From contig NW_027183526.1 of assembly GCF_041296385.1 (NCBI RefSeq), positions 1 to 64,000 on the forward strand: a DNA stretch of 64,000 nt, given 5' to 3'. The position numbers and the translations under genes are program-made. Source of the stretch: Aphelocoma coerulescens (lineage: Eukaryota; Chordata; Aves; Passeriformes; Corvidae). The notes under the pieces are model-generated. The model made no database searches and was not told the DNA's origin. It saw nothing but the letters and a program-made list of their open reading frames with translations. Positions 1 to 16,969 of the stretch are shown here, piece after piece (positions within the stretch are counted from its first letter, which is position 1; each line of letters begins with the position of its first letter).

Positions 1-111
1 GCCCCACGGCCGCTCTCCCTCGAAGTGTTCTGGCGGCTTCCACCCTGCCGGGCCTCGGCTCATCCCCGCCCGTCGCGCCCCGGCCTCTCCCGCTGCCCCT
101 CGCTCACTCAC

Positions 112-831
112 CAGCTCGCCCCAATGGCCGATGCGGTTCCGCGGCACCCGTTTGATGGCCACCTGCAAGGCAAGGGGAGCAGCGGGCTGAGCTCGCGCCC
201 GCCGTGCCCAGCCCCATGCTCCTTCTCCTCCTCCTTTGCCCCCCGCCTCCTGCGCCCGCCGCCGGCCCCGCCACTCACCGGGGCGCCGTCCGAGAGCCGC
301 GTGGCCGCGAAGACGCTGCCGAAGCCGCCGCGCCCCAGCAGCGAACCCAGCCGGTAGCGCTCCTTCAGGCCCTGCTGCGCCTTCCGTGCCCGCGAGACGC
401 GGCCGTCAGCGCTCGGCCCGGGGCCAGGAACGGCCCCCCGAGCGCCGCTCAACCGCCCCGGGCCGGCCATCCCCACATGGGGGCTCTTTTGGAGGGGCCA
501 CCGGCGGCTCGGGGCCGGCGGCCGCGCTCAAGAGCGGCGGAGCTCGGAGCGGGGAAGACGCTGCGGAGGCGGCGGGAGCGGCCGCGCCGCCTGTGTCCCC
601 GGCGGGCCCCGGGAGGAGCCGAGGCCGGGACCGGGCCGGGGCCGGGGCCGGGGTAGGGGTCGGGCCAGCCGGAGCCAGGGGCTGGCGATGCTGCCCAGGA
701 GCCAGGCACTGATGCCCGCCCAGCAGCGCCACAGCCAGGACGGCGAGAGCCGGGCGGAGGCGGGACCGCGGCGGGACGCCCGGGGGCGGGGAGGGGGCAG
801 CCCCGCCCGGGGCCGGGGCGGCCGGGGGCAT
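112..831 (-). pseudogene. PIM1: PIM1-like kinase, copy 1, exons 1-2 only, frameshifted
   Basis: Minus strand. Exon 1 (831 down to 279) begins with ATG at 831-829 and encodes a proline/arginine-rich leader, then the start of a PIM kinase domain with the P-loop [14 protein letters not shown], ending at a GT donor. Exon 2 (162-112) encodes [17 protein letters not shown] with the catalytic lysine, flanked by AG and GT. Exon 3 onward lies left of the window. Against the intact copy (24,174-26,675) there is one extra C in the run at 434-439, which shifts the frame and gives a stop near 406 before the P-loop. Small indels also change the leader. I call it a pseudogene, but a homopolymer assembly error would look the same. 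Confidence 0.75.
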
Positions 832-2110
832 GGCCCGGCCGGGCCTGGGGAGAGGGAGGCCGCGGGAGGGGGGGTTGGGGAACGAAAGGGAGAGCGGGAG
901 AGGGTGCGAGACACTGGGAGAGGGAGAGGAGGAGCAGGAGAAGGGACGCAGAGGGTTCGTGGACTCGCTGCTTTTGTGCTGCTGCCGCTGCTGCCGCTGC
1001 TGCCGCTGCTGCCGCTGAAGCGCTGGGAGCGTTTGTCCGCGTGTCCGTGTGTCCGGTGCCCGTGTGTCCGTTCCCCCCCGCGCGCCCCACGGCCGAGCCC
1101 CGCGCGCCCCGGGGCAGCACGGGCCGCTCCGCTCCGGGGCCGAGGCGGAGTCCCGGAGCATCTCTTCCTCCCGCAGCCACACCAAACCCGCTCGGCCATT
1201 GGGAGCAGTTTTGCACACGTTTCCCTTTGAAGGGCTCCTCTCTACCCCCATTTCCAAGGAGTCTCCCTGGGGTTTTGGCACCTGCAGCGACAGGGCAGCG
1301 ATTGGGCTTCAAAGTGCAAGAAAGACATGGAGGGGCTGGAGCACGTCCAGAGATGGGAATGGAGCTGGGGAAGGCTCTGGAGGACTTCTGAGGGGCAGCT
1401 GAGGGATCTGAGGGGGCTGAGCCTGGAGGAAAGGAGGCTCAGGGGGGACCTGGCTCTCTCCAAGTCCCTGACAGGAGGGGGCAGCCAGGAGGGGTGGGGC
1501 TCTGCTGCAAGGGAAAGCAGGAGAGGAAATGGGCTCGGGGGAACTCTTGGGGTGGATGGTGGGGAAATTCTCATCCTCCGTGTCTCGACAAAGGGGGAGG
1601 GGGGCAGGGGTGGGGCACGACCTAGGGACACGGGGGTGGTGACGCTGGGCTGGGGACACGGGAAAGGGCACGGGAAGCCAAAGCCCCGCTGAGCGCTGGC
1701 GCTGGGCTGGCACGGGGTGAGCCGGCAGCAGGGCCCCGCAGCCCTGAGGGACTCGCCCTGACGGCTGGGGAGTATTGATCCCGGTCTCTAAAAAATGAGA
1801 CTCAGTAAAATATCATTAAAAGGTGCCTCCTTCTCCTTCTCCTCCTCCCCCATCCTTTCTCCTGCTCCCCCTGGGCCCCAGCGCCCACCCTTGGCCCCCC
1901 GTTTTCCCAGCGCGGTCGCATCCCGCGGGAGGAGCCGAGATGGAGCCGGGATGGAGCCGGGGACGAGGTCGGGCTGGGGCAGGGCTGGGCTCTGGGCCCG
2001 GCCTGGGCGCCCCCCACGCGCCCCCTCCTCAAATTCCCCTGGCGGGGGGGCGCTGGGAGCGAGGGGGGGCGCAGGCGGGGTCCGGGTGGGGAGCGCTGAG
2101 CGCTGCGGGT
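832..2110. other. CpG-rich 5' region of PIM1-like copy 1; no gene seen
   Basis: GC-rich upstream sequence of the minus-strand kinase gene, with a 9-bp CTGCTGCCG repeat at about 979-1018 (four units, six in copy 2). Several long reading frames exist on both strands but are low-complexity products of GC-rich DNA. The stretch is conserved with copy 2 (26,676-27,975), so it probably includes the promoter and 5' untranslated sequence. Confidence 0.5.
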
Positions 2111-2113
2111 CTG

Positions 2114-2155
2114 CCTGGCAACTGGTGAGTCACCAGCGCCGCGCGCTCTGATTGG
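2114..2155 (+). promoter_or_regulatory. X/Y-box-like module resembling MHC class II promoters (copy 1)
   Basis: CCTGGCAACTGGTG at 2114-2127 resembles the class II X1 box. An overlapping TGAGTCA sits at the X2 position. CTGATTGG at 2148-2155 is a perfect Y box (inverted CCAAT, NF-Y). The X1-to-Y gap is exactly 20 bp, the spacing known from class II promoters. The module points along the plus strand, whereas both neighbouring genes (class II beta exon, PIM1-like) lie on the minus strand. Function is inferred from motif and spacing only. Confidence 0.55.
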
Positions 2156-2730
2156 CTGACGGTTGTTCAACGCCTTCTCTGATTATCTGATACTCGCGGG
2201 GGATTTTGGTTGGTCGTTGGGGGCTGTGGGGCGGCTTAGGGGGGGGTCTCTGCGCCTTTGGGGTTCGCTGGGTGCCGATTTGGGGTTCAGGTGCCTCCCA
2301 AGGGCCCCCCGGGGGGGGGGGGGGGGTGACACAGGGGTGACACACGGGGGTCCCCATTCTCGATCCATCCTGGGGCCGGTTCTGCCCCCTCCACTCTCGG
2401 TCCCCCCGCGGGATCCCCCCAAAGTCCCTTCCCACTGTTTCCCAATAAACGGGACCGGGGCGAACTGGGAAGCCTTCCTGGAAACACTGGGAGCAGCCGG
2501 GCAGGGGCAGAGTGACAGCGGGGCTGGGGGGGACACACGACCCCCAAAATCAGCGCGGGGATGGAGCGGGGGGTCCCGGCCGGGCCCGAGGCCACGGGGA
2601 GGGGCTGCGGCCACCGGTGGCTCAGGAGCTCTGTGGGCAGAGCAAAGGGGATGACACCGGGCTGGGGGGCCCCGGGGGACCTCAGAGCTCCGGGGGAGGG
2701 GGGACACGACCCCCGGGCCCCTCCCGTCAC

Positions 2731-2808
2731 CTGCTTGCGCAGGTAGAAGCCGAGCCCCAGCGCCAGGAAGACAAAGCCCAACACGAAGCCCCCGATCCCC
2801 GTCAGCAT
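2731..2808 (-). pseudogene. MHC class II beta transmembrane exon, orphan (copy 1)
   Basis: A 78-bp exon on the minus strand, preceded by a pyrimidine-rich stretch and AG and followed by a GT donor. Its 26 codons begin MLTGIGGFVLGFVFLALG and end FYLRKQ. This is the connecting/transmembrane segment of MHC class II beta chains, with the family's GxGGFVLG start and a short basic cytoplasmic start. No beta1 or beta2 domain exon is found upstream, where a minisatellite begins within about 90 bp, so this is a gene remnant. Cytoplasmic and 3' exons could lie in 2,200-2,730 but I could not identify them. Confidence 0.75.
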
Positions 2809-2889
2809 CTTGGGGGGTGGAGGGGCAGCTTTGGGGGGGGGGGGGTGGACGGCAGAAGGATCCGGAAAACGGCGGCGGCTGACGGGAAG

Positions 2890-3610
2890 GGACCGGAATG
2901 GACTGGACAGAATGGGATGGACTGGGACAGAATGGGATGGACTAGGACAGAATGGGACAGGAGGATACACTGGCACCAGGATCAGGACTGGACAGGGCCA
3001 GATTTGGAGCACCAGGGATTATACTGGGATATATTGGGACCACACTGAGGGTTACTGGGAACATACTGAGGCCCAATGGGGGCTGCTGGGATATACTGGA
3101 GTGATTTGCATCATACTGGGAATGACTGGGATTGTACTGGGAGTGACTGGAACCACAGTGGTGGTGAAAGGGCACAATTGGAAAGATGCAGGGGGCAATT
3201 GGGATCATCCTGGGAGCAGCTGGTCCATACTGGGGTCATAGTGGGATCATAGTGGGAGTGACAGGGTCATGTTGCAGTGACTGGCATAGTGCTGGGAGTA
3301 TCTGGGAGTGACTGGGATCATACTGGGGGTGACAGGGATCAAACCAGACTCATACTGGGAAGTTACCTGGAATCATCCTGGGGGTGACTGGACTCATACT
3401 GGATCATGCTTTGAGCAACTGGGTCCATGATGGGGCAAAAGGCATCATAGAGGGACTGAATGGGAGTGGCTGGGTTCATACTGGAAGTGACTGGGGCTGT
3501 ACCTTACTCCTACTGGGAGGGACTGAGAGTGAAAGGAACCATACAGGACATGACTGGGAACAACTGGGACCATGTTGGGGGCAAGTGGGATCTTCTTGGG
3601 AATGACTGGG
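2890..3610. repeat. Degenerate ACTGGGA-type minisatellite
   Basis: Irregular tandem copies of units like GGGAGTGACTGGGATCATACT, interspersed with ACTGGGA variants. Unit length varies, roughly 15-30 bp. Open frames here (for example 2,942-3,208 minus) are products of the repeat. A related tract in the opposite orientation is at 17,880-18,030. Confidence 0.8.
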
Positions 3611-5225
3611 AACATAAAAGCTTGAGTGGAGTTTTTATCCCGTGGCATTCCTGGGGAGCAGCGGCAGCTCCGTGCCCCCAGCCCGGGGGGTGGGAGCAGG
3701 GAACCGGTGGCAGCATCTTCGGGGCACAGCCGAGGGCTGGGGGGCTCCTCCCCCAATTCATTTTCTCTGCCCAATTCAAATCATCCCCTCCCATTCAAAT
3801 CCCCTCCGTTCACATTTTCTCCCCACCATTAAAGTTTCCTTGCCCCAGTTCAACTTTTCTCCCCAATTAAGCCCTGAGGCCCCACCCCATCCCCGGTTCC
3901 TCCCAGCAGGATCCGGCCGGGACTTTCTGGAAATAGCAGCGGAAAGAGTTCAAAATTCCTCATTACTTCCATCGATTTCCTTGGTTTCCGGGGCATTTTC
4001 CTGCGGCTGCTCCGGGCCAAGGCTGAGGGGTCCCCTCGGGCTCCAGCCCCTTTCCAGACCCTTTTTCCAGCTCCTTTCCTCAGCTGACCCAAAGCTGCGG
4101 ATTTTGGGGAGCGGGAAGAGTCGCTCTGCTCGGGGGTCCCCGCAGTGCCCCAGGGAGGCCCCGAGGCCGCAGCGTGGTTCCCTCCGGCCCCTTGGAGTGT
4201 TTGGAATCTCCAACTCTCAGCAATCGCTGTCCGTGGCATTCAATTCCCCCTGCAGGGTTTTCCCCCAGACCGGCTTTCTTTCCAGAGGGTTTTGTGGTTT
4301 CGCTTTGAGCTGGGGCCTGAGGGCACCGGAGCGGCCGCGGGTGCCGGGGCAGGAAGGGCTGAGGGACAGCAGTGCCCCACAAACCTCCGGGAGGGGGACA
4401 AGGGCTGGAGGGGGCAAAGAGAGAATAAACACAAGATTTTAGAAAAAGAAAAAAATCCAGTAAAATATAGATGATATCTAAAATATAATAAAAAGAACTG
4501 AATAAAGAAAGTAACAGCAGAGCTTCTTCTCCTGGGACTTTGGGTTCCTTGTCCAAGCTCCGAGCTGGGTGTGAGCCAGAAACCAGTGCCTGGGAGAGCC
4601 ATTGCTGCTTGAAGGGCTTCCTATGGCCAGAACTAAAGTGTCGAGTATCAAGGAACAGCTTGAGGTTACAGAAGCGCCAGCGCTCCCGTTGGATTCCCTC
4701 GTTTGAAGCTGAAAGCAGAGCTCCATCTGTGACTCTGCTTTGTAAGGATTGAATGTAAAACTCCAGAGCAATCCCCGTTTCCCTCCCTCCTCTGGCCAGC
4801 GGTGCACGGAGAAGGGATGGGAGTTTCGGTGAGTCCGTGCTTCCCCCGGAGGGACAGGAATCCTTGCCGTGTCCAGCGGGGGGTCCCTCCCCAGCCGTGC
4901 GGTCACTCCCCGGCCCGGCCCTGAGGCGCGGGGCAGTCGCGGGGCAGCCGCGCTCCGGCCCCGTCAGCAGCAGCGCCGCTTCGTGCCGGGCAGGAGCGGC
5001 AGAAGGAGCCGGGCGGCGGCGGGGGCTGAATCCCGGCAGGAGGAGGAGGAAGAGGAAGAAGAAGAAGGGGCCAGGTCGGCCTGCGGTGTCCGATGGCCAG
5101 GGAGCAGCGGGGAGGCCTCGGGGAGCGGGCGGCGGGCGGGGCTCTGTTGGAGCCGCCCCGAGGGGTTTGTGCCACGCCGGGTCCCTGAAGGAGTCGCTCC
5201 GTGGCACGGGTGGGCTGGGAACATA
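3611..5225. other. No gene recognised
   Basis: Mixed single-copy-looking sequence, AT-rich around 4,430-4,510 and GC-rich around 4,830-5,200. The long minus-strand frame through 4,080-5,411 is created largely by the GAGAA microsatellite and has no recognisable domain. Confidence 0.4.
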
Positions 5226-5232
5226 AGGAAAT

Positions 5233-5405
5233 GAAGAGAAGAGAAGAGAAGAGAAGAGAAGAGAAGAGAAGAGAAGAGAAGAGAAGAGAAGAGAAGAGAA
5301 GAGAAGAGAAGAGAGAGAAGAGAAGAGAAGAGAAGAGAAGAGAAGAGAAGAGAAGAGAAGAGAGAGAGAGAAGAGAAGAGAAGAGAAGAGAAGAGAAGAG
5401 AAGAG
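5233..5405. repeat. (GAGAA)n microsatellite
   Basis: About 170 bp of nearly pure AGAGA pentamers with two short interruptions (around 5,313 and 5,362) where GA dinucleotides replace the pentamer phase. Confidence 0.95.
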
Positions 5406-5750
5406 CCGCACCGAGACGCGTCTCCCCCGCCCGCGTCTGAAGGAGCTGCACCGAGGGACGGGCGGAGGTTGAGTAGATTAAAATACAGAGAACAGAGTAA
5501 AAGAGAATAAAAAACTGCACCGGGATGTCCGCGGCGCCCGGTGTCACTGACGAGCCGCACGGCGGGACGGGCGCTGTCGGGGTGTGGCCAGAAGGGCAGT
5601 GCCGAGGAGGGTGAGAGGTGAGAATAGAAAAAAACAGTAGGGAGAATAGAATAAAATGCAATAAAAGACCCACACCAGGGAATCTCCGCAGCCCCGTGTC
5701 ACTGAAGAGTTGCACCGAGAGAGCGGCGAGAGGTGACGGTGGTGAAAAGT
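5400..5750. repeat. Degenerate tandem repeat with GTGTCACTGA and GCACCGAG motifs
   Basis: At least three loosely spaced copies of a block containing a CCGCACCGAG-like core (about 5,405, 5,447, 5,553 and 5,711), followed by A-rich sequence with AATAAAA-like words. The blocks are about 130-160 bp apart. The tract ends exactly where the PAK3-like unit begins. Confidence 0.5.
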
Positions 5751-5907
5751 GGAGTATTGCTGATGTAGGGAAGCTGAGAATTATCCTGGAGCTAGAAATG
5801 GACCAATCGTCATCCTGATGATTAAGCTATGAAAGAAAAAGCTGGGACTCAGCAGAACTGGACCAGGCATGAGCTGTCAGCCTGAACAGGTCACCAGGAG
5901 GACAGAA

Positions 5908-5953
5908 TGATGAAGATGAAGATGAAGATGAAGATGAAGATGAAGATGAAGAA
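5908..5953 (+). repeat. (GATGAA)n hexamer repeat, unit 1
   Basis: About seven GATGAA copies, one fewer than the matching tract in the second unit (14,922-14,972). Confidence 0.9.
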
Positions 5954-7656
5954 GTAGCTGGAAGACCCTTGGTTTCAGCCCTTGGTTTCAGCAGGACTGG
6001 CAATAAAAGGCTGTAAAACCTTCAGAACCCTGGAAGATTCCCTTCCTTGCCACACTGGGCCTAAGCTGGACAGCGCCTTCGAAGCCGTGCGCTCTGGACG
6101 GGCTGTCCTGTTCATGGCTTTGCGCTGCTTCCCAGCGGCCCAAGGCTCTCCCCCCCTCACAGAGGGGCCCTGCCCCGCCCCACGCGCCCCGTGGCCGCTC
6201 CCGCTCCGCCCGCCCTGCGGAGATGTTGCCCCCCCACCCGCCCCCCGTGCCCTGGCATCCCCCAGCGCCAGCCGCCCCTCAGGGAGGGGCAGGAGGAGGG
6301 AGCAGGCCCAGCTTGTTCCCCTTTCCTGGCGGTCACGTGGCATCCAAGAGCCAAGGAGGGCTGAAATGGCACGTCCCCCAAACGCTTCCCTCTCTGGTCC
6401 TTTTGGGGCACTAACGCGCTCTGCTCAAGGGAGTCCGAGGGCCTACGCTCGGCTTTCCCTGCTAAGGCCTCATTCTTCCTTCTGTAAGCTCTATAACTGG
6501 CTGGTTGACGTTAGCTCTCTAGGAGATGGGGAAAACGAGACGCTTTCAAATTGGGAGAATTACCCTGGTAAATTACTGCAGTTTTTCAGCAACAGAATTT
6601 CAAGGTGCAGCTGGGCCTTTCAGCCATTGCATCGATTTTCAAATGGCACCCGCAGCATCCGACGTGTGAAGAGCCCAGTGTGAAGCTCCTCAAAGACACT
6701 GCAGCAGTTGTCCCCCAGCAGACAGGACGTGTCTGTGCTGAGTCACCAGAAAAGAGAGCTAAGCCCGGAGTCATTCGTGCATGGGCAAGCAGAGTTGGTT
6801 TCCAGAAGAGTTGCATGCACTCGTTTCCCTCTCCCACTCAGTACTTGCTCTCCTCTTTCAAGCTGGCTCCTGCCTTTAACTGGAGCTTTTGACAGAGAAG
6901 GGAATGACTGCATCTCATTTTCTTTGGGATGTGGCTATCCAAATGTCTGCAAGGAATCTTACAGGGAGCATGGAGCCTGGGCAAACATCTGTGAGGCTGC
7001 AGCTTTTGACTGCTTGAAACGGGCCTTCTTTGGGCTCGGCACCTGCAGGCCACCGCAGAGCGGTAGCCGCAGGCTGCTGCCAGAGCTGCAACACAACAAA
7101 ACTGTGGCAGCCCGAGAATCAGCGCGCAGCTCTTCTGCATGTTGTCCGACGTTAAGGTGCCAAAGAAAGAGCAAGCAGGAAGAGAGGAGCTTTGTGTCAG
7201 GAGACAAGCCAACACCTCCCTGCCAGAAAGGGAGGTCAGGCTCCAAAGTGAGTCCAAGCAAAGGTCAGCATGCACCTACGTGCTCAAGAGGCAACTGCGC
7301 ACTGCAGTACTCCTGGAAACTGATTTCCTTGGCTTCTTTTGTCCCCTAAATGTCATCAAAGCAGTTAGGGCTTTCAGAAGCAACAAAGATGCCAGCAGGA
7401 ACAAGCACACTTGCTTTTAGTCAAAGCCTTGGGGAGGAAAAGCCACGTTTGCTTGGATTTCTTGGGGGCCTGCTGGATCGGTGCATTTTCGGAGTTACCC
7501 CGGGATGCCTTGAGCACTGGCTTATGGACGGTAAGGATTTTTTCTCCTGCTTTATGACTGAGGAGATCTTCCCAGGCTTTTCTTTTGCGTCAGCTGTACA
7601 GAAGATTTCGGTTGCCGGGCGTAACTACGCCAACAGAGCCAGAGCGGCTGCTATTG

Positions 7657-7664
7657 TGACGTCA
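7657..7664 (+). promoter_or_regulatory. Consensus CRE (TGACGTCA) upstream of PAK3-like gene
   Basis: A perfect palindromic TGACGTCA lies about 210 bp before the proposed start codon, next to CpG-rich sequence (7,676-7,725). It is conserved at 16,675-16,682 in the second copy. CREB/CREM factors bind this site; use here is inferred. Confidence 0.5.
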
Positions 7665-7872
7665 AGGGAGCCGGGCCGCATCACAGTGCTGTCAGCGCGA
7701 CGTTGTCCCGGCGCGCGCGAGGCCTCCTTGTCCAGAGCAGCTCTTTGGCTCGCTCGCTGCAGGAGGACCCTCGTGACTGAGGCGTTCTCAGCAGACGGCC
7801 TGCACCCCGAGAGGAGTCTTGGTTTTTCCCCCGGGTGGCATTCAGTGTGCAAACCCGCACAGCACTGCTAGA

Positions 7873-14556
<6,684 letters not shown>

Positions 14557-14764
14557 GGAGGCCTTGGTGCCCCGCCAGCCCAGAGGAGTGAAGAGGGGAT
14601 GTACCGTATTTAAGAGAAGATTCGGCCATCCCCTGAGTTTTATAATTTAGCTGTTCCATAGTTAGGAAGTTTATGGTTTTGAGATTTTCTTAGCTTAGCT
14701 GGTTTTCGTTAGGACTCCAGTCCCCAGAAAGTTTCATTAAAGGAGCATTGTTTAGCTAAGAGTA
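14557..14764 (+). other. 3' untranslated region of PAK3-like gene with ATTAAA signal
   Basis: AT-rich sequence after the stop codon, with a candidate polyadenylation signal ATTAAA at 14,736-14,741. It ends directly at the start of the next duplicated unit (14,765), so there is no intergenic spacer. Confidence 0.6.
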
Positions 14765-14921
14765 GAGTATTGCTGATGTAGGGAAGCTGAGAACTATCCT
14801 GGAGCTAGAAATGGACCAATCGTCATCCTGATGATTAAGCTATGAAAGAAAAAGCTGGGACTCAGCAGAACTGGACCAGGCATGAGCTGTCAGCCTGAAC
14901 AGGTCACCAGGAGGACAGAAT

Positions 14922-14972
14922 GATGAAGATGAAGATGAAGATGAAGATGAAGATGAAGATGAAGATGAAGAA
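14922..14972 (+). repeat. (GATGAA)n hexamer repeat, unit 2
   Basis: About eight GATGAA copies, one more than in unit 1. Confidence 0.9.
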
Positions 14973-16674
14973 GTAGCTGGAAGACCCTTGGTTTCAGCCC
15001 TTGGTTTCAGCAGGACTGGCAATAAAAGGCTGTAAAACCTTCAGAACCCTGGAAGATTCCCTTCCTTGCCACACTGGGCCTAAGCTGGACAGCGCCTTCG
15101 AAGCCGTGCGCTCTGGACGGGCTGTCCTGTTCATGGCTTTGCGCTGCTTCCCAGCGGCCCAAGGCTCTCCCCCCTCACAGAGGGGCCCTGCCCCGCCCCA
15201 CGCGCCCCGTGGCCGCTCCCGCTCCGCCCGCCCTGCGGAGATGTTGCCCCCCCACCCGCCCCCCGTGCCCTGGCATCCCCCAGCGCCAGCCGCCCCTCAG
15301 GGAGGGGCAGGAGGAGGGAGCAGGCCCAGCTTGTTCCCCTTTCCTGGCGGTCACGTGGCATCCAAGAGCCAAGGAGGGCTGAAATGGCACGTCCCCCAAA
15401 CGCTTCCCTCTCTGGTCCTTTTGGGGCACTAACGCGCTCTGCTCAAGGGAGTCCGAGGGCCTACGCTCGGCTTTCCCTGCTAAGGCCTCATTCTTCCTTC
15501 TGTAAGCTCTACAACTGGCTGGTTGACGTTAGCTCTCTAGGAGATGGGGAAAACGAGACGCTTTCAAATTGGGGGAATTACCCTGGTAAATTACTGCAGT
15601 TTTTCAGCAACAGAATTTCAAGGTGCAGCTGGGCCTTTCAGCCATTGCATCGATTTTCAAATGGCACCCGCAGCATCCGACGTGTGAAGAGCCCAGTGTG
15701 AAGCTCCTCAAAGACACTGCAGCAGTTGTCCCCCAGCAGACAGGACGTGTCTGTGCTGAGTCACCAGAAAAGAGAGCTAAGCCCGGAGTCATTCGTGCAT
15801 GGGCAAGCAGAGTTGGTTTCCAGAGGAGTTGCATGCACTCGTTTCCCTCTCCCACTCAGTACTTGCTCTCCTCTTTCAAGCTGGCTCCTGCCTTTAACTG
15901 GAGCTTTTGACAGAGAAGGGAATGACTGCATCTCATTTTCTTTGGGATGTGGCTATCCAAATGTCTGCAAGGAATCTTACAGGGAGCATGGAGCCTGGGC
16001 AAACATCTGTGAGGCTGCAGCTTTTGACTGCTTGAAACGGGCCTTCTTTGGGCTCGGCACCTGCAGGCCACCGCAGAGCGGTAGCCGCAGGCTGCTGCCA
16101 GAGCTGCAACACAACAAAACTGTGGCAGCCCGAGAATCAGCGCGCAGCTCTTCTGCATGTTGTCCGACGTTAAGGTGCCAAAGAAAGAGCAAGCAGGAAG
16201 AGAGGAGCTTTGTGTCAGGAGACAAGCCAACACCTCCCTGCCAGAAAGGGAGGTCAGGCTCCAAAGTGAGTCCGAGCAAAGGTCAGCATGCACCTACGTG
16301 CTCAAGAAGCAACTGCGCACTGCAGTACTCCTGGAAACTGATTTCCTTGGCTTCTTTTGTCCCCTAAATGTCATCAAAGCAGTTAGGGCTTTCAGAAGCA
16401 ACAAAGATGCCAGCAGGAACAAGCACACTTGCTTTTAGTCAAAGCCTTGGGGAGGAAAAGCCACGTTTGCTTGGATTTCTTGGGGGCCTGCTGGATCGGT
16501 GCATTTTCGGAGTTACCCCGGGATGCCTTGAGCACTGGCTTATGGACAGTAAGGATTTTTTCTCCTGCTTTATGACTGAGGAGATCTTCCCAGGCTTTTC
16601 TTTTGCGTCAGCTGTACAGAAGATTTCGGTTGCCGGGCGTAACTACGCCAACAGAGCCAGAGCGGCTGCTATTG

Positions 16675-16682
16675 TGACGTCA
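16675..16682 (+). promoter_or_regulatory. CRE (TGACGTCA) in the truncated second PAK3-like unit
   Basis: The same palindrome as in unit 1, at the same distance from the exon-1 ATG. Confidence 0.5.
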
Positions 16683-16890
16683 AGGGAGCCGGGCCGCATC
16701 ACAGTGCTGTCAGCGCGACGTTGTCCCGGCGCGCGCGAGGCCTCCTTGTCCAGAGCAGCTCTTTGGCTCGCTCGCTGCAGGAGGACCCTCGTGACTGAGG
16801 CGTTCTCAGCAGACGGCCTGCACCCCGAGAGGAGTCTTGGTTTTTCCCCCGGGTGGCATTCAGTGTGCAAACCCGCACAGCACTGCTAGA

Positions 16891-16969
16891 ATGATCGGGC
16901 AAGTCTGTGCCGCGGTTTGCACGGTTTTTTCTGTGGCGTATTCCGGCTACTTCCTGACCCACCTGACTC
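16891..16969 (+). pseudogene. PAK3: PAK3-like exon 1, second copy, gene truncated
   Basis: The 79-bp exon is identical to 7,873-7,951: ATG, hydrophobic N-terminus, then a GTAAGT donor. None of the later exons is present downstream in this window, so it cannot make a kinase here unless it splices to exons beyond the window or to another gene. Confidence 0.8.

Larger units (their letters stand above)
1..2890. repeat. Segmental duplication, copy 1 (partner 25,842-28,810)
   Basis: This block matches 25,842-28,810 nearly base for base in the same orientation, starting at window base 1, so the true left edge lies outside. It carries the first two PIM1-like exons, the CpG-rich 5' region, an X/Y-box-like motif pair and an MHC class II beta transmembrane exon. 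Differences from copy 2 are small indels in C, G and CTGCCG runs and scattered substitutions. Homology fades in an ACTGGGA-type minisatellite. In copy 2 the same point is interrupted by an LTR-like sequence. Confidence 0.9.
5752..7872 (+). other. 5' flank of PAK3-like unit 1 (duplicated at 14,765-16,890)
   Basis: This stretch is about 99% identical by eye to 14,765-16,890, marking it as the start of a duplicated unit. It contains a GATGAA hexamer tract and a consensus CRE near its right end. The frames in it (for example 5,982-6,683 plus) lack recognisable domains, and I treat it as promoter and upstream sequence. Confidence 0.6.

Noticed and set aside
4080..5411. 443-codon minus-strand frame
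   Set aside because: Its start is the GAGAA microsatellite and the rest has no domain, splice signal or conservation clue.
5982..6683. 233-codon frame upstream of the PAK3-like gene
   Set aside because: It is kept in both copies only because the whole unit is recently duplicated; the second copy's frame is already broken by one base, and there is no domain.
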